A stretch of DNA of 64,000 nt from Bimuria novae-zelandiae CBS 107.79 (GCA_010015655.1 ML976684.1:331095-395094); one strand, 5' to 3'; numbered from the stretch's first letter, positions 22,000-35,214 are shown. Numbers and translations: made by a program. Notes: generated by a model from the sequence alone, not told the origin.

Positions 22000-24900
22000 A
22001 TGATCTGGTACCTCTTATATGGCTTTCGTGTACGTACGATGCGCGCTTACATCTGATGGTTGGTATGCTGAACTTGTGCAAAGCAAACGACCGAGCCTCC
22101 CAATCTCCCGCCGACGCATCCGATCCGCCGCGCTTTCCAGGCCTACGGCACCGCAACAGCGCGACACTGGCAGTTATCGATAATCCTCACTGTCGTTGTC
22201 TCGGTCTTGCTCTGCTACCCGGCTCTCTTCCAGACCGACAGCCCCGCAGCGGCCGGCCTGCGGAACCTGCCGAAACATGTGTGGACGTCTACCACTGAGG
22301 TTGACGGCGAGCGGCAAGCCGACGTTGAGATGCGCCAGGTGTGGGTCCATGGCGACTACATGAAAGCAATTGACCGACGGGTCTTGCGCGAGGCATTGGA
22401 CGTGCAGGACGCGCTCATCGGCGACGGCTTCTACGATGTACTTGGGACTGCGCCAAATAAACAATTGGCAGGACTGCACGACGGGGAACGATGCGTTGCA
22501 ACCAAGCATGGTCAGAAATGGGGGTTCCACTCACCTTTGATGTATTGGAACTGTTCGCAACGAGCGCTTGACGAAGACCCCGACCTCCTTGCTACTATCA
22601 ACTCTCGCGTGGACGTGCAGACTGAGTTTAACATTACATTACGACCGAGCACAGTATTCGCCGGCAAGGCATTTGCGAAGACAAAACTACGTTCGACTGA
22701 TGCAGTCGTAATAACGCTGTTTGACCTGACCGTCGGAGACCTCGGGAGTACTTGGGACGCAAGGTCACAGCAACTCGCACACACCCTGTCGTCGGACTGG
22801 TCCATGTTTCCGCAGAACGGCCAGGTAGAGCAGAGCCACTTGTACGAATTCCGTTTCAAACCCATGACATTGAACGACGATCTGTTTTTGGCGGCATCCT
22901 ACATGGTAACGGCTGGCTACGTGGTCATGAGAATGATGCAACTCAGGGCTGTTAGGAGTTGGTTCGGTCTATTAATCACCATTGGAGCCAAAGTGAGACT
23001 TTCCGAACGAATAGCATTCATCGCTGACTTCCTAACCAGATGACGGTCTGTGTCATTGGCAGCTTTACCATATGCTCTTTTCTCGGCATCAATCTTGCTC
23101 GCATCCCCAGGCCGTGGTTTCCGGGTGTGGTCTTCTGTTTCGGTTTAGGAAATGTGTACGCTGTGTTCAAATGTCCCCTAATTTGTCACTTGAACTGACC
23201 AAAGAGCAGCTTCCGCCTCATCAATGTTGTTCTGGGAACGCCAGCCGAGATGCCATCTCCTCAACGCATAGGCCATGCTCTCGGTAAGGTTGGTCATCTT
23301 TGTCTCGCTGTCGCCGGGCAAAATCTTGTCCTCATTTATTTCTGCTCTCGATTCGTGACGCCAATGGTTGCGGACTTTTGCATCTTTGCTGCCGTCACCC
23401 TCGTTCTCGACTTGGCCTTCCACTTCACATTCTTCCTCGCCGTTCTAAGTGTGGATGTGCAGCGGATGGAGCTTTCGGACTCACTTGAACGAATTGAAAC
23501 GAACCAGAGAGATGCAAAAAATCGAAAGACTGAACGCCAGTCCTGGCTCTCGGCGTTTCTTCAGGGCACATTACCGGTCAGCACGCGCTATGCCGGCACT
23601 GTTGCAATCCTGTCATTTTTGATGGCCATTAATTCACATTTTTTCGACAGCAATAGACGAAACATATCCGTGCGTACCATCAAAGAAAGACTGCTCCGAA
23701 GGCAATCCCGACCTCACGCCGCGGCAAGCTGGAGTCCGCCAGTCATCCATCAGGCTCGTAGTCCTGCTGACTGGCTACGACTCCAAGATCATAATACTGC
23801 TAAAGAATTCCTTGGTTTCATCAAACCTCACGCACACAGTTTTGTCGCTAGGATATATGATCCACTGCTGGTCGTATCCAAGAATGCCACTGGAAGGGAT
23901 ATTCCTCAAAAACCAATGTCCCTATCTGAAACCTTTCATCACTTTGCCCGAGTGCATGCTTACTCTGCTGCCCTGATTGTTGCATTTCTTATAGCCGGGG
24001 TCACACTTCTCATGAACTACCTCCTCTGGACCGGTCTTCCGGAAGGCGTAGAAGAGGAGGATGACGAAGATGCTCTATTCAGTGTTCAAACACTGTCGGT
24101 CGTTCAAGCGCTGGACATAGTGCGCCTTACATCTTCTCCGAAAGGGCACATCGCCAGTGTATCCTTGGACCGAACCACATCGATCTGGCTTCATGACCAG
24201 AACGGCTTCCGGCAATCAACGTTACAAACTGCCGTCATGAAACCAAAGCTCTGGCCGATTATCGCGAGCACCATGAACGATGCCGGCAGCGTACTTGCGA
24301 TGTGCGGCAGTGACGGACTAATAGGCCTATGGGATCTTGCTGCCTCTCGGTTCACAACTATCCAGACTGTGGACCTTCATGGGCAGGTGCCCATCCTTTT
24401 CACATTTGCTACCATCCCTCGAGATGAGCAAGACGTATTCACCCTCCTTATCGTAACACCTGACGGTCATCTAATCGAGTTCGAAACCCGTGGCGGCATA
24501 CACCACACTCGAAGGATATGCACACGTGCTATAGTCTGCGCTAAGACTCATACTACCCCTAAGGGCGAACTCGGCGTTGTCTTTGTCACCAGAACTGGAG
24601 AAGTGCACATCCTGGCGCTCGATGGTAATTCTGACAAGACTTCGGAGGTAGTCGCCGGTCTCGACCCAGGTCCTCCACCTGGCAGTAACCCATTGAAGAT
24701 TCGCTGCATCGAAGCAGTACCTACTCTTGGCCTGATATTTGCCTTGCGAGACGAAGAGGCGGAGGTCTTCGATTTCAATAGTCGTGGGCTCATTCATGGC
24801 TTTCGAATTGGCCATGCCAGGCCCCACTCCTTCCGTGTTATGCACTCCGCACTGCGGCAGTGTGCATGCGGCGCGCCAGCTGTTCATTCTCTTTCTGTGG

Positions 24901-25562
24901 CGTATACGGAAGAGCATACTGATCATCTGATCATGCAGAGCTTCTCTCTCGACGAGTCTTCGACATCCTTGATATGTTTAGGCAAACACTCTGAGAACGA
25001 TGTCCACAACTGTCGAAGTCTTAACCTCGCGAAAGACGTCGTCCATATTGTCAAACCAGGAGGGGCCTGGGAAGCTATAGCTTCTCTAGGCTTACTAGGT
25101 ATCCGAAAATGCAGCTCGTCGCCAACTCCATCGTCAGTTGCTTCTAGTGCCGCGTATGAACCTCCGGAACCTTCCGCCATAGTTGCTGCATTGCACGAAC
25201 GCGCCATAAGACACGACAAGAACATCACCATTCAGGCGCCAACGGCGCAACATGACCTTTCCGATACGGACAGTTGGGAGGCATGGACACTTTCGATAAG
25301 CGGCGAGTTCCGTTCACGCCCTCTGGACTCTACGTCACATGGTGATACGGAGCAGTTACTTGGCGATGATCAACTCTTCGTTGCCGCGCCCGGGCCCATC
25401 ACAAAGCTAGGCAAGAAGAGTGTCGCTGTCGGCTTCGGCAACAGCGTCAAGATCGTCACACTGGGGAAGGAGAAGTTTGATGGGCTAGGCACCGGTCTGG
25501 ACTTGGGCATGGCGATGCACAAGTCGAAGACGAAACGCGGCACTGGGAGAAAACTGCATTGA
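22000..25562 (+). CDS. SREBP cleavage-activating protein (SCAP)
   Basis: Exons 22000-22029, 22084-22992, 23040-23155 and 23210-25562 join to 1135 residues. The first exon is only 30 nt ('MIWYLLYGFR') and is needed because a stop precedes exon 2 in frame. A first membrane helix 'LSIILTVVVSVLLCYPALF' is followed by a luminal loop and a multi-helix sterol-sensing domain (about residues 290-460). A further helix ('YSAALIVAFLIAGVTLLMNY') leads to a cytosolic WD40-like half with 'GHIASVSLDRTTSIWLHD' and 'MCGSDGLIGLWDL'. SCAP escorts SREBP from ER to Golgi when sterol is low; in fungi it links sterol supply to hypoxia response. Introns 2 and 3 interrupt the sterol-sensing domain. Confidence 0.9.
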
Positions 25563-26081
25563 CCAACTGCTCGCCGGCATAGATCATGCAACGAAAAACA
25601 TCATGAATATCGGAAAAGGGATCGATCTGCTATTGGCGCACGTGCGGAGAGGATCAGGGACAGGGCACCACATACCCCTTGGTGAACGGCGTTCGACAGG
25701 GTGGCTAACTCTTAATCGTTTTGTAACGCGGAGTTACATTGATCGGCATTTTGGTTTTGGGCGTATCTCATAGGATTTACGAGCGCACATTGGCGCCTAT
25801 TGTCATATCGGCGAGGTTTAGCTGTTTTTTTGGTGTGCATAGATGTGGAAGATGGACTATATATACACGCTTGTCGTTGTGTTCACATTACCTGGGTATG
25901 TCTGATGGCTATGTGATGACATGGTTTGAGCCTGTGAATGTTCTCAACGTCTCATTAACATTCATTTTTATAATTTTATTACTCAGAGTTCTTTGACAAT
26001 CCTCTCCTTATGCGTCTTTTGCATCTTAAGATGACGACAAATTGAGCCCAGTCAAACTTACTAAATATATACATCCTTACG
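25563..26081. other. Convergent 3' region
   Basis: About 520 bp between SCAP and the Cys-rich membrane protein, AT-rich towards the right. Two 3' UTRs are expected; no gene recognised. Confidence 0.5.
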
Positions 26082-27181
26082 CTATTCTTTCGCATACGTG
26101 GGAGGAGATGGATCAGAAAGAGGCCCAACCCCGCCTGCAGGCATATTATATCCTCCAGGCATTTCATGCAAGGGTCGCACCGGCGCGGTCACCTCATGAA
26201 CCGTAGGCACGATCTCCAGTGGCTCGAAAAGCGCTGCATTTGGTGGCAGTCTAGCAGGTGCGCCGTTATTCCACTGATGGACGGGCCTGTTTGTGGTTAT
26301 CGGTGGATATGCTGGAGGCGGCTGAGTTGTGTAAGCGCTGTTCTTTTTGTTCCTGTTCTGCTTGCGTCGTTGATGGATGAAGACGAATCCGAGGACCAGA
26401 GCAACGAATAGTGCCCCACCGCCGAGGATGACAATTAGAAGGATCGATCGGATGCTTAGTTTGCTCTTGGTACTGCTACTACTGGAGGGCGCGCTCGCGT
26501 AAGGCGTGTAGGTGTAGCCTGGGATTGGGAGATGGGAAGTAGGATCTTGGTTGCCGTTCGTGGCCGTTGCGAGAACAAGAATATCCGATGTTGCTGTTCC
26601 GCATGCGTATGAGTAGTCCGTAAAATAACCTCCTCGCATAGAGCTACGAGCATAGCGGTAACAATGAGGGGCCTCTGATGAGCTACAGCTCCGGTAAGCA
26701 TGGGGCAAGAAAGAGTGGTTACGCCAGGATTGGAGCGTACCATTTGAGTACCGGGCCGTAGATGCTAGAGCAGAGTTCTTGTGGAAGGCCACCGCAGCTA
26801 TCCTGGGCGCCATATTCCTGGCAGATACCCCAATCTTGAACGCATTCGATATTGTTGCAGCATGCGAACAAAGAGAGAGCGCGGACAGTTGTGACGCAGT
26901 TATAGCCGTCTGCACATGTTAACGGTGATGCTGTTCATATTGTTAATCATTGTTTACCTTCGTTATTTCTTAACGTTGAAGATATTCATACCTGTGTTTC
27001 CACGAATATACCCGCATGTCGCGAGAGTTCTTTTGAAAAGTTCAGCATGAAAGTCTGGAGGAGGAGTTATGACACTCTTCAGACTCGCTGTTAATGTGAT
27101 CCCTGCGTGAAGATATTCAGGACTATCGGCGGCAACTAGCGGCGCAAATGCAATCACCCACATGCAGAAACCAAGCTTCAT
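26082..27181 (-). CDS. Cys-rich single-pass membrane protein, function unknown
   Basis: Exons 27181-26992, 26909-26741 and 26688-26082 join to 321 residues. It starts with a signal peptide ('MKLGFCMWVIAFAPLVAA'), followed by an ectodomain with many Cys ('LFACCNNIECVQDWGICQ', 'CSSIYGPVLKCCSSSEAPHC'), a Ser/Pro-rich stalk, one membrane helix ('SILLIVILGGGALFVALVLG') with a basic stop-transfer segment, and a Pro-rich cytosolic tail. This layout is common in fungal surface glycoproteins or sensors. A longer minus-strand frame exists in exon 2 but loses the Cys pattern; the spliced frame used here restores it. Ligand and role are unknown. Confidence 0.75.
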
Positions 27182-28486
27182 GATACTCAGTAAATCCACA
27201 CGATACATGATGAAGATCAAGCACGAAGTTCAACGAAGTCGGCGCAGCGCTGGCGTGTCAAAACTCGGCCACCCCTGTCCACCAGCTGAGAATTGGAGCT
27301 GCGAGTCGTACCTCAGCCTTCACGCACGACGTACAAATCATGTAGGAAAACAACCGAGACACAACGCCACCAATAAGTCGAGGCTTTGCGGTTTAATCTC
27401 GTTCTGACGTTTGCGAAGCATGAACAGGCTGCTGCAATGGGAAGGATCATCGCGCTCTCTAGAAAGACGTGAACCAAAGAGTGTACATCTGTTTGTTGCT
27501 GATGCGGCCTTGCTGTAGTTTTAAATCAGGAACAGCTGCCTGCCAGCTGCACAGAAGAATAAAAAGGATTTGGAAATGCCAGAAACGGTCAGTCAAACGT
27601 CACATGCCGTCGAATGGCCATCAATACTTCGGCACGGTGGCACCATATTGCGCTTTAGTGATGACATTTGGAAGGTAATTAGAGCGAGCTTCAACAGATT
27701 TCTATGGATGGCAATAGCTTTGGATTGATAAGTGCTCCTCACAGACTTATAGGAACGGAGAAGAGACTTATCGAGATATCCTAAGGACGTATGAGATTCC
27801 AGCATGGATTATCTGGACTTCACGTGTAGTACTTCCGCGTAGCGCGCACTGCGATGTAGTGGGAGTACATGTAAGGCAACTGCCGGTGCCCGTGACCACT
27901 TAATCTGACGTGAATAATGATGTAGTGGCGCATGCTGATGATGATTTAACCCCGCAGGTACAGAGCCAGGAGCGACAGTGATGTGGCTTGAGCCGTTCTT
28001 GCCGTGCCGTGGTTCCTACCGCGGTTTACAACCTTGCTGCGGTAGAGGCTACACCAGGTTGTGAATGCTTGCACAAACAGGTGTGGCGGTGAAGGTTGAC
28101 GTCAGTAGTAGTGGGTCCATTGGTCTGGATGACAGGTCCCCGCGCCGAAATTCACAACTAAACAAACCCCATCCTTGTCCGTTTCGGCTAATTAGCAACC
28201 AGGGGCCCAAAAGACCCTCACACGACCTCCGCATTCACAGACAGCCCCTAAACGGACTCTGCGACGCTTGTATGTACTGTTTGTACTGTTTGTACTTATA
28301 TTAAGATATACTCATATCATTCAACTGTCATCTAGTCAGGTAAGTTGCACACATGACCTGAACCCGGAACAGACGGCTCTACAGTCACATGCCATGAAAG
28401 GAAGCCCGGCTTTCGTTATGTTGCGATTCGAATGCCATAGAGCCCCTCACAAATGCCACGCATGCTAACCCACGGTCTGGCGTAGT
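27182..28486. other. 1.3-kb intergenic region
   Basis: No convincing gene on either strand. It holds the promoters of the flanking divergent genes and, at 28273-28296, two and two-thirds copies of the 9-mer TGTACTGTT. Short inverted words (acaacct/aggttgt near 28027-28060) could form a small hairpin. Confidence 0.5.
28273..28296. repeat. Short 9-bp tandem repeat
   Basis: TGTACTGTT occurs in tandem 2.7 times, about 200 bp upstream of the ethanolamine kinase start. Confidence 0.85.
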
Positions 28487-29881
28487 ATGACGAACGAGAA
28501 CGCACCATTCGACCCGTACGAATCGATCCGGTACATACCAGCGCGCTACAACAACGAAGACTCGCACAACTCGGCGCTGAACCTCATACTCACACTACGG
28601 CCCGAGTGGCGCGAATCGAAGCACAATGTTGAGTTTGTTCGCTTTACAGATGGCATTACGAATACAGTAGGTGCCTGATTGTTGACATTGGAGTGGGAAA
28701 GGGGGCCTCCGCTAACATACCGTGAAAAGTTACTTAAGGCGGTCAACAAGCAGCCAGGTCTTTCGAAGACGGAGATAGATAACGAGGCGATTCTCCTACG
28801 CGCTTACGGGAAGGATACGGAAGTGTTGATAGACCGCAAGAGTAGGTCACTGCAACCAATTGTTTCTCTCTAGCTAACACAACAGCCAGGAGAAACCTCA
28901 TCTCACTGTCTACTTGCCCGCCACGGCCTCGCACCGGCACTTCTCGCACGCTTCGATAACGGTCTCTTATATAAATTTTTACAAGGCACCGTATGTTCGC
29001 CCGCAGACTTGCGCAAGCCGGAAATATGGCGTGGAGTGGCACAGAGGCTCGGGCAATGGCATGCAACACTACCTATAGCAAGCATCAGCACAACATGTCC
29101 TACACCCACACAGATCACTCCTTCCCAAAACAAACGTGCTTCCATAGTGGCAATGGCAGATCTGACGCCGGGCAAGCCCATACCAAATGTCTGGACTACA
29201 ATGCAGAAATGGATCCTCGGGTTACCCACAAGCACCACACAACAACTCGAGCGCCGGAACCTCCTACAGAAGGAATTGGAATGGCTAGTCAGCCAGCTGG
29301 GCAACACTCCCGGCGTTGGCGGAACGAATCCCTTCGTCTTCGCCCATTGCGACCTTTTGAGCGGGAATGTAATCATTGAGCCTGCGCCCTCCTCTGCCTC
29401 GGCTTCTCGCCGCTCCAGCGCATCCGGCGGCTCCGAAGAGAACGAACCGCCGGCGACTGTATCCTTCATTGACTACGAGTACGCGACTCCCGCGCCCGCC
29501 TCGTTCGACATTGCAAACCACTTCGCCGAATGGGGCGGCTTTGACTGCGACTTCACCGTTTTGCCTACGCGCCACGTCCGCCGAGCCTTTCTCCGCGAAT
29601 ACCTTAACAGCTTCAGTATACACGCGAGTCGCGCATTCAAGGAGTCGGAGCTAGACGAGCTGTTCGAACAGGTCGACCGCTTTCGGGGCGTGCCGGGCTT
29701 TTACTGGGGTATATGGGCGCTGATTCAGGCGCAGATCTCGCTGATTGACTTCGATTACGCGAGTTATGCTGAGATACGACTAGGCGAGTACTGGGCGTGG
29801 AAGCGGGAGATGAACGGCGAGCGCGCTGGTGCGGGCGAGCAGGTGCCGGTGCGAGAGAGACGGTGGGCGCAGGAAGAGTAG
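28487..29881 (+). CDS. eki1: Ethanolamine kinase
   Basis: Exons 28487-28666, 28730-28841 and 28890-29881 give 427 residues. The N-lobe includes 'FVRFTDGITNT' joined by splicing to 'LLKAVNKQPG', then 'EILLRAYG'-type sequence (here EAILLRAYG). The catalytic Brenner-type motif 'FVFAHCDLLSGNVII' and the metal-binding 'FIDYEYATPAPASFDIANHF' are intact. Such kinases phosphorylate ethanolamine (sometimes choline) in the CDP-ethanolamine branch of phospholipid synthesis in the cytosol. 'LARHGLAPALLARFDNG' is closer to ethanolamine than choline kinases. A Ser-rich insert lies between the two catalytic motifs. An upstream non-coding exon is possible. Confidence 0.88.
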
Positions 29882-30690
29882 GATCCTTCTAGGCATTTTT
29901 ACAAACAGGCCGTGTACATGTACAGTTTTCTGTTGAGCTGAGGGGGCATTGCCGCATCGATATTAGTCGATGGAGGGGCTGCATTGAGGAAGCATGGCGC
30001 GGAACTTTGGCGTTCGAGTGACTGCTGGGAAGGAGCGCCGCGCATTTTACTACTACGTATTTTGATAGCAACAACGTATCTTCGTCCACGAAGACCGCTC
30101 TGCTCGCCTTCTTGTATTTTAATACGGCCTTTGTGACGATAGACAAAAGGGGACACATAACGTTACTCGTACGTGGTAGGACTGCATCTCCAACGGTCCC
30201 TTCGCTACGCCCTCTCGAGTCAGCAACCGGGATTCAACAACCGCTGGCGGCGCAAGCCTCTAGACCCGGCAACCCCTCACGCGGGACAGCAGAGAATTCT
30301 TGGGCTGGACGCTCACTACACCTCCACTGTGACCTGCAACGCTAGGAAGGCTAATGGAGGGGCGTGCAGATTGCCCGTTCGTTCTAGAACGCACATCGTG
30401 TTCTCGAATTCGAAGTGCTTCGGATGTGACACAGAGACATCAATAGCGATGCAGTTAGTCAAATGGAAGCGTAGCTTGAAGATGCCATTTCACGTAATTC
30501 TTCATTCGTATAAGCTGCCCCTATCGGGCGCTGCAGATGCCATTAAACAAAGCAAGCGCAAAGTGGTATCAACTCAGCCCGTTGGTCGTAAATCGTGCCC
30601 ACAAACCAATACCCGATGCATACCCAATGCAAAACACTTTTCCTTTTCCATGCCCAAATCTGCCCATTCCCGGAACTTTCATGCTCGTGA
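29882..30690. other. Convergent 3' region
   Basis: About 800 bp between the kinase and the FarA-like regulator. A long open frame on the plus strand (30173-31306) runs into the regulator's coding region antisense; it has no recognisable protein features, so it was not called. Confidence 0.5.
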
Positions 30691-33600
30691 TTACGCCTTA
30701 ACCGTCTCCTCCGCAGGCGCAGCGCACATATCCATCCACCCAACATCCTCCATCATATTATCATCAAACGTGAACGCCTCACCCACAGCATCCAGGTTAA
30801 GCAAGCTGTCAAACTCGCCGTCTTCAAAATCATGCGAGATGGGCAGACTGCTGAAAAGCATCTCATCATCTTGGTGGTGGTTTATCCCATTCGTGAACGG
30901 GTTCGCCGGTAAATCCATCAAGCTCCATTTGTTAAAGGGCGTGGCTTCCGCTGGCGGCGCTGTCGCGACCATGTCTTCGGCAATGGTGATGGAGGGGATC
31001 TGGTCGTGGTCGTGGTCCGATTCTGGCGGTGTGGACGCGAGGAATGTCTCGAGGCGACGCGCGACTTCTTCGTCAGTAACGTTATCGTTGGCTGGAATCT
31101 TCTCCAGCAGAAGTAAGTTGGTCGTACCGTTGTCCGGGGGCGGGGTCAGCGTCGAGCGCTGCAGGTGTTGTGACGCGAGCATCGTGGGGTTGGCTGGGGG
31201 TTGCATGTCTAAATGTCTTCCGGCGTTGACTAGGTCCTCCACGGAGGTTGTGGGCGAAGCCTTGGCGCCCATCGCTGATGCCGACGTATCGATTCCTGGG
31301 GTTTGAGTGGTTGCAGGTGCAATGTGGATGCCGGCTTTTCGGATGGCCGCCTCTAGGAAAGCAGTCGAGTAGTCTGCTGCCGCGTACAAATCTCTTAATT
31401 TAGCCATGACAGCCATACATTGGCAGAAACCTCGCAACGATGCGCGTCGCGTCTCTTCTTCGGGTGCCTTGATGTCGAGGAGATGGATGATAATCGCCGG
31501 AAGAAGAACAGTGACACCTGTTGTGGGCAAGTATTTCACAAGACCCCCCTGATCAAGGCGCTGCGCAATCGAGGTGATGGCTGAAGCTGCACGGCGCACG
31601 TTGCGACGAGAAACATCGAGAAGCTCCGACTCCAGGTTTTGTTTTGGTGGAGCACTTGCAGGCCCGCCGTGCGACGAAGGCAGAACCTGTGGACGATGCA
31701 GGGCGGAAAGTGTAGTGAAGAAAACCATGTGTAGCAGTGCTCGATTTACGTCGAGTGAGTCTTCTCCTGAATAATCCTCCGAGTATTTGGCTTCATCCTG
31801 GAGTTCTTTTACCCAGTTCTGCAGCTCTTCGTCGCAAGACTTCACCTCGCTTGTCTCTGGATCCAGCTTCTTAGGCAACAGCATCATTGTCGTGCGGTCG
31901 TTCTGGAGGCCTTGATTATTGTTCAATACGCAGTACTGCTTCGAAAGTACGTGGGAGATGCATAAACATAGTCTGGCTTTCTCAATGCACATGATGGCTA
32001 ACTGACGCTGGAGCCCAACATCTCGAGCAACACGGCAATCGGCGGGAATGCAAGTTACGGAGTCGGGAACAGCAGCGAGTTCGAAATCGTCTAGGGTGAG
32101 CATGGGTACGTCGAAATCTTCCGACTTTATTCTCGTGGGACGACGCATCCCGAGTGCAATGAGGCGGTCTCGCATGTAAGTCGACCACCATATCCGTTTC
32201 CATAACTTCGTGCGTTTACTGTCCATGTTCGTCTTGTCGGGATTGCGATGGAGCCCGATTGTGTGCGCAACTGAAGTTGCGACACCCATCCAGTGCCATG
32301 TGTCTTTCTGGTCATCTGGAGTCTCGTAGTAATAGGTCAGCAAGAGCAGGGCTTGCACCAACGAGACGCGATCGGACTCGTAGTCAAAATCGTACAATAT
32401 CTATTCTCTCGGTCAGCACCGTTTCATATGAAAGTTAAAGATTCTGATCATCTTCACATGCCGAGCGGTTCGTTACATCCGCATGCTAACGCGGCCTGGC
32501 CGAGCCAAGTAAAACAAGCGAGTACGCTGCGCGAAGTCCACTCACCCTAGTCTTTTGGAAGAAATCTTTGCGAGCTTCCTTTCTAGTCGTGTAACCCGCT
32601 GCGCACAGATGCTGCATGTCAACGAATGCAGACCCTGCAAACATGACTGCCTGAAACAGGATCAAGCTGACCTTGCCGAGGCTTCCATCATCTTGGTCTA
32701 TCGTAATGAGGAACTCCTGTAATTCCAAAAGAGGCATATAGGGATGCACAAATTCGATGTAAGCACGAAGCATCTCACTGCGCAAGGTGCCAGTAGGAAT
32801 CGTCAAAGCGCCCTTCTTCTCGAGATAGGCCACTTCATCGAGTCCAATCTTTGCAGGTAGCGGTTTGATGAACAAGGGAAGGTCAGCAGCGCCGGGTTTT
32901 GGTGCAATGTAACCAAACACCGATGATTGCGAATCACTGGTAAAGGGTGTGAATGGGAGAATAGGCATGCCATTGGTCTGCGAGTTCACCGACATGCGGC
33001 GGTGTAGATTTGCCAGACCCAGGCGATTTCCGTGGCTTTGATCTGTCAGACTGTCAGTCCATGTGATGCGCACATTTGGCATTTGTCGTCGCAAAACGCA
33101 CAGATTGAATGAGGCACGTGCTCCTCGTGCCAGGGCTCAGCCTCATTTGACTGACGCGATCCAGCTGAGGTCAGGTTTTGGATGCTGTCTAACGCCTCGC
33201 GCGAAGCGAGTTTGCGGCTGGCGCCGGCTGTGGAGGCGTGCGTGGGTTCCGCGTGGGGCTCGTCTTCTTTGTTCCACTTCCTACACTCTGGTCAGTAAGG
33301 AGGCCTATCAACTAATTTCGGCGAATGCGGCCGGAAAAATATTTTGAGTGCACCGTGATGGATTGAACGCGCGGTTGGTGACTTGCGGAATAGCTCCGCT
33401 AGGCCTGACCAGTCGCATGACGACACCAAGGAAATGGTAGCAGAAAACGATCGTGAATGTCGGCGAAAGGGCATCGAAGGGGGGCCATCGGAAGCAGGTC
33501 CGGGTAACTGACTTTTTTCGTCTGCTCTCTGATACAATGCATTCAACTTCGTCCAATCTGCAATTCGTGCAGGGTGCGCCGTGTTCGGTGACGTTGCAGC

Positions 33601-33754
33601 GGACTTTTCGAGCTCGACAACACTGACACGCCTTTGACGCCCTCCTCTTCACTGACCGTCCAGTCGTGTGTCCGTCCAATCCAGCTTGGGCTGCCTTGCG
33701 TTTGGGTTGCTGGAACTCATGTTGAGACGGCGGTGAGTTTGAACTTTCAGACAT
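30691..33754 (-). CDS. farA: Zn2Cys6 regulator, FarA / cutinase transcription factor 1-beta type
   Basis: Exons 33754-33513, 33280-33102, 33042-32546 and 32400-30691 join to 875 residues. The DNA-binding domain 'KACQCCRARKVRC' with 'APCTNCRLDEVEC' gives a perfect C-x2-C-x6-C-x8-C-x2-C-x6-C cluster, and the sequence around it is typical of CTF1-beta/FarA. The fungal_trans domain covers 'YIEFVHPYMPLLELQEFL' through 'LTYYYETPDDQKDTWHWMG' and 'LWKRIWWSTYMRDRLIALGM'. These factors bind CCTCGG-type sites and switch on fatty-acid use and cutinase genes. Intron 1 (232 nt) is long and starts with GTCAGT. The FarA versus FarB assignment is not certain. Confidence 0.85.
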
Positions 33755-35085
33755 CCTGACGATTTGCTGTTGTTTGTTGTCTTAGGAGGAACTGTTGGAA
33801 TGTGGAAAGGAAAGGAGCCAGGGTCGGGTAGGCGCAGAGGGAATGTTCGAGCATTATGTATCAGAACTAATTTCGCCATAAGTGGAGTCTTCGCAATGGC
33901 CTGAACAAAGCTAAGACCCATCCACGCGGCTTACGATTTAATGGAGCTGCGTTTATCCCTCATGACACGCCTCACCTCCGGTGGGGATGCTAGCGTCTAC
34001 CCCAAACCCCAGGACATGTGGGCTCGGATGGTCGGCGGCATGCCCCTCGGTGATTTCCGGGTGCACGGAGACACAAAAACGGCCGCCTCCCCCGTCAGCC
34101 AATGTCATTCCAAGCCCGCACGAGCGGTTGTGCAAGAAACGTGCCGCGGTTCGTGAGAGCATGCTTTTATCATCACCAAGCTCGTGCTTGTGGGTGTTCT
34201 TGGGTTGCTAGGCGGTCAGCGCACCTACCTCCCGCCGGTTCGAGCCGAGTCATTACGTTCCCCTCGAGGCGCATCCATGGTGCCGATGCCTGAGGATTTT
34301 CGGAAGAGGGTATCCCGTCTCGAGACGGTTGGTGTCGAGCTAGCTTTCGGTAGCTCCAACATGGTTGCTCTGCCGAGCTGCTTGCCGGCACAATGGCCAA
34401 AATTCATCACCTTTTCCGCTAGAACCAGCAGTAACCAATCAAGATCTGGTTGCCGGGGATGTGGGGACTTATGTCCCAAAGGACGATGGTCCATCGTGGA
34501 TGAAGTCCGCATGCTGCATTTATTTCATCGCTGACTCTTCTTCATCACTGCTCAGGGAGCGGATACTAGTCAACTGAGCTCAAAATTGGCAGTTAACTGA
34601 TTAGCTGAGAGCCGTAACTGGCCTGTTAACAACGTGAATGTGTGGGGCAGACGACGATCCTGACGGGAAGTTGAGGTTTTGCGGGGAGCTCTCGGTCTTC
34701 TTTCGCAGATGACCTCAGCCATAATTTAAGCAGTTCCTCCGATCCAACGCGGTGCATTTGGTTGGGTGGCCATTGACTTCAGAGCGTCGGTCCGCGGCCG
34801 ATGTGCCGCACTTTGTTGATCTTCATCGATCGCAGGGGTCATTGAAGATAACATACAGTACGAAGGTATATGGTTTTCCAAAGAAAGCGCGTGGTGTTTC
34901 TCAGTGAGGATATCTAGTCAGTCGACGGTGCGATACATTACAGTTCGCTACGTCAACTATTGATTACGTAATTGCAGACTCCACCCGCGAGACCCCACAG
35001 CCTCAAACGTGCCAACTTGGTTCAAAAACTTCCTAGGGGTTTGAGAAATGCTCACGGGCACTCTAGCGGTGTGCATGATCAAGTA
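33755..35085. other. Gene-poor region upstream of the FarA-like gene
   Basis: About 1.3 kb without a convincing gene. Short frames lack domain features. A CCTCGG word occurs at 34045-34050, about 290 bp upstream of the regulator's start. Base composition is normal, unlike the adjoining transposon. Confidence 0.45.
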
Positions 35086-35120
35086 CAAAGGGTAATCTCA
35101 ATAAAGTCGGCCGTCACGTG
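35086..35120 (+). repeat. Left terminal inverted repeat
   Basis: Begins CAAAGGGTAATCTCAATAAA directly after TA; matches the reverse complement of the right end with two transitions. Confidence 0.9.
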
Positions 35121-35214
35121 CAGCAGGGATTCCTGCAGGGGTAGCAACTTCAAAAGTCGCGCATCTTGATTCCATCTAAAGTATGAGCAAATACACCCAA
35201 ATAAGATGTTCTAA

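Noticed and set aside
26456..26915. Unspliced upper part of the minus-strand frame at 26082-26915 as the gene's coding sequence
   Set aside because: It lacks the Cys pattern; the spliced alternative frame gives a signal peptide, ordered Cys residues and proper phases.
30173..31306. Long open frame (377 codons) on the plus strand
   Set aside because: Antisense to the last exon of the FarA-like regulator, no domain features, and composition explained by the opposite coding strand.
34200..34260. tRNA-like B-box word (ggttcgagccg)
   Set aside because: The last base deviates from the consensus and no matching A box or cloverleaf arms were found.
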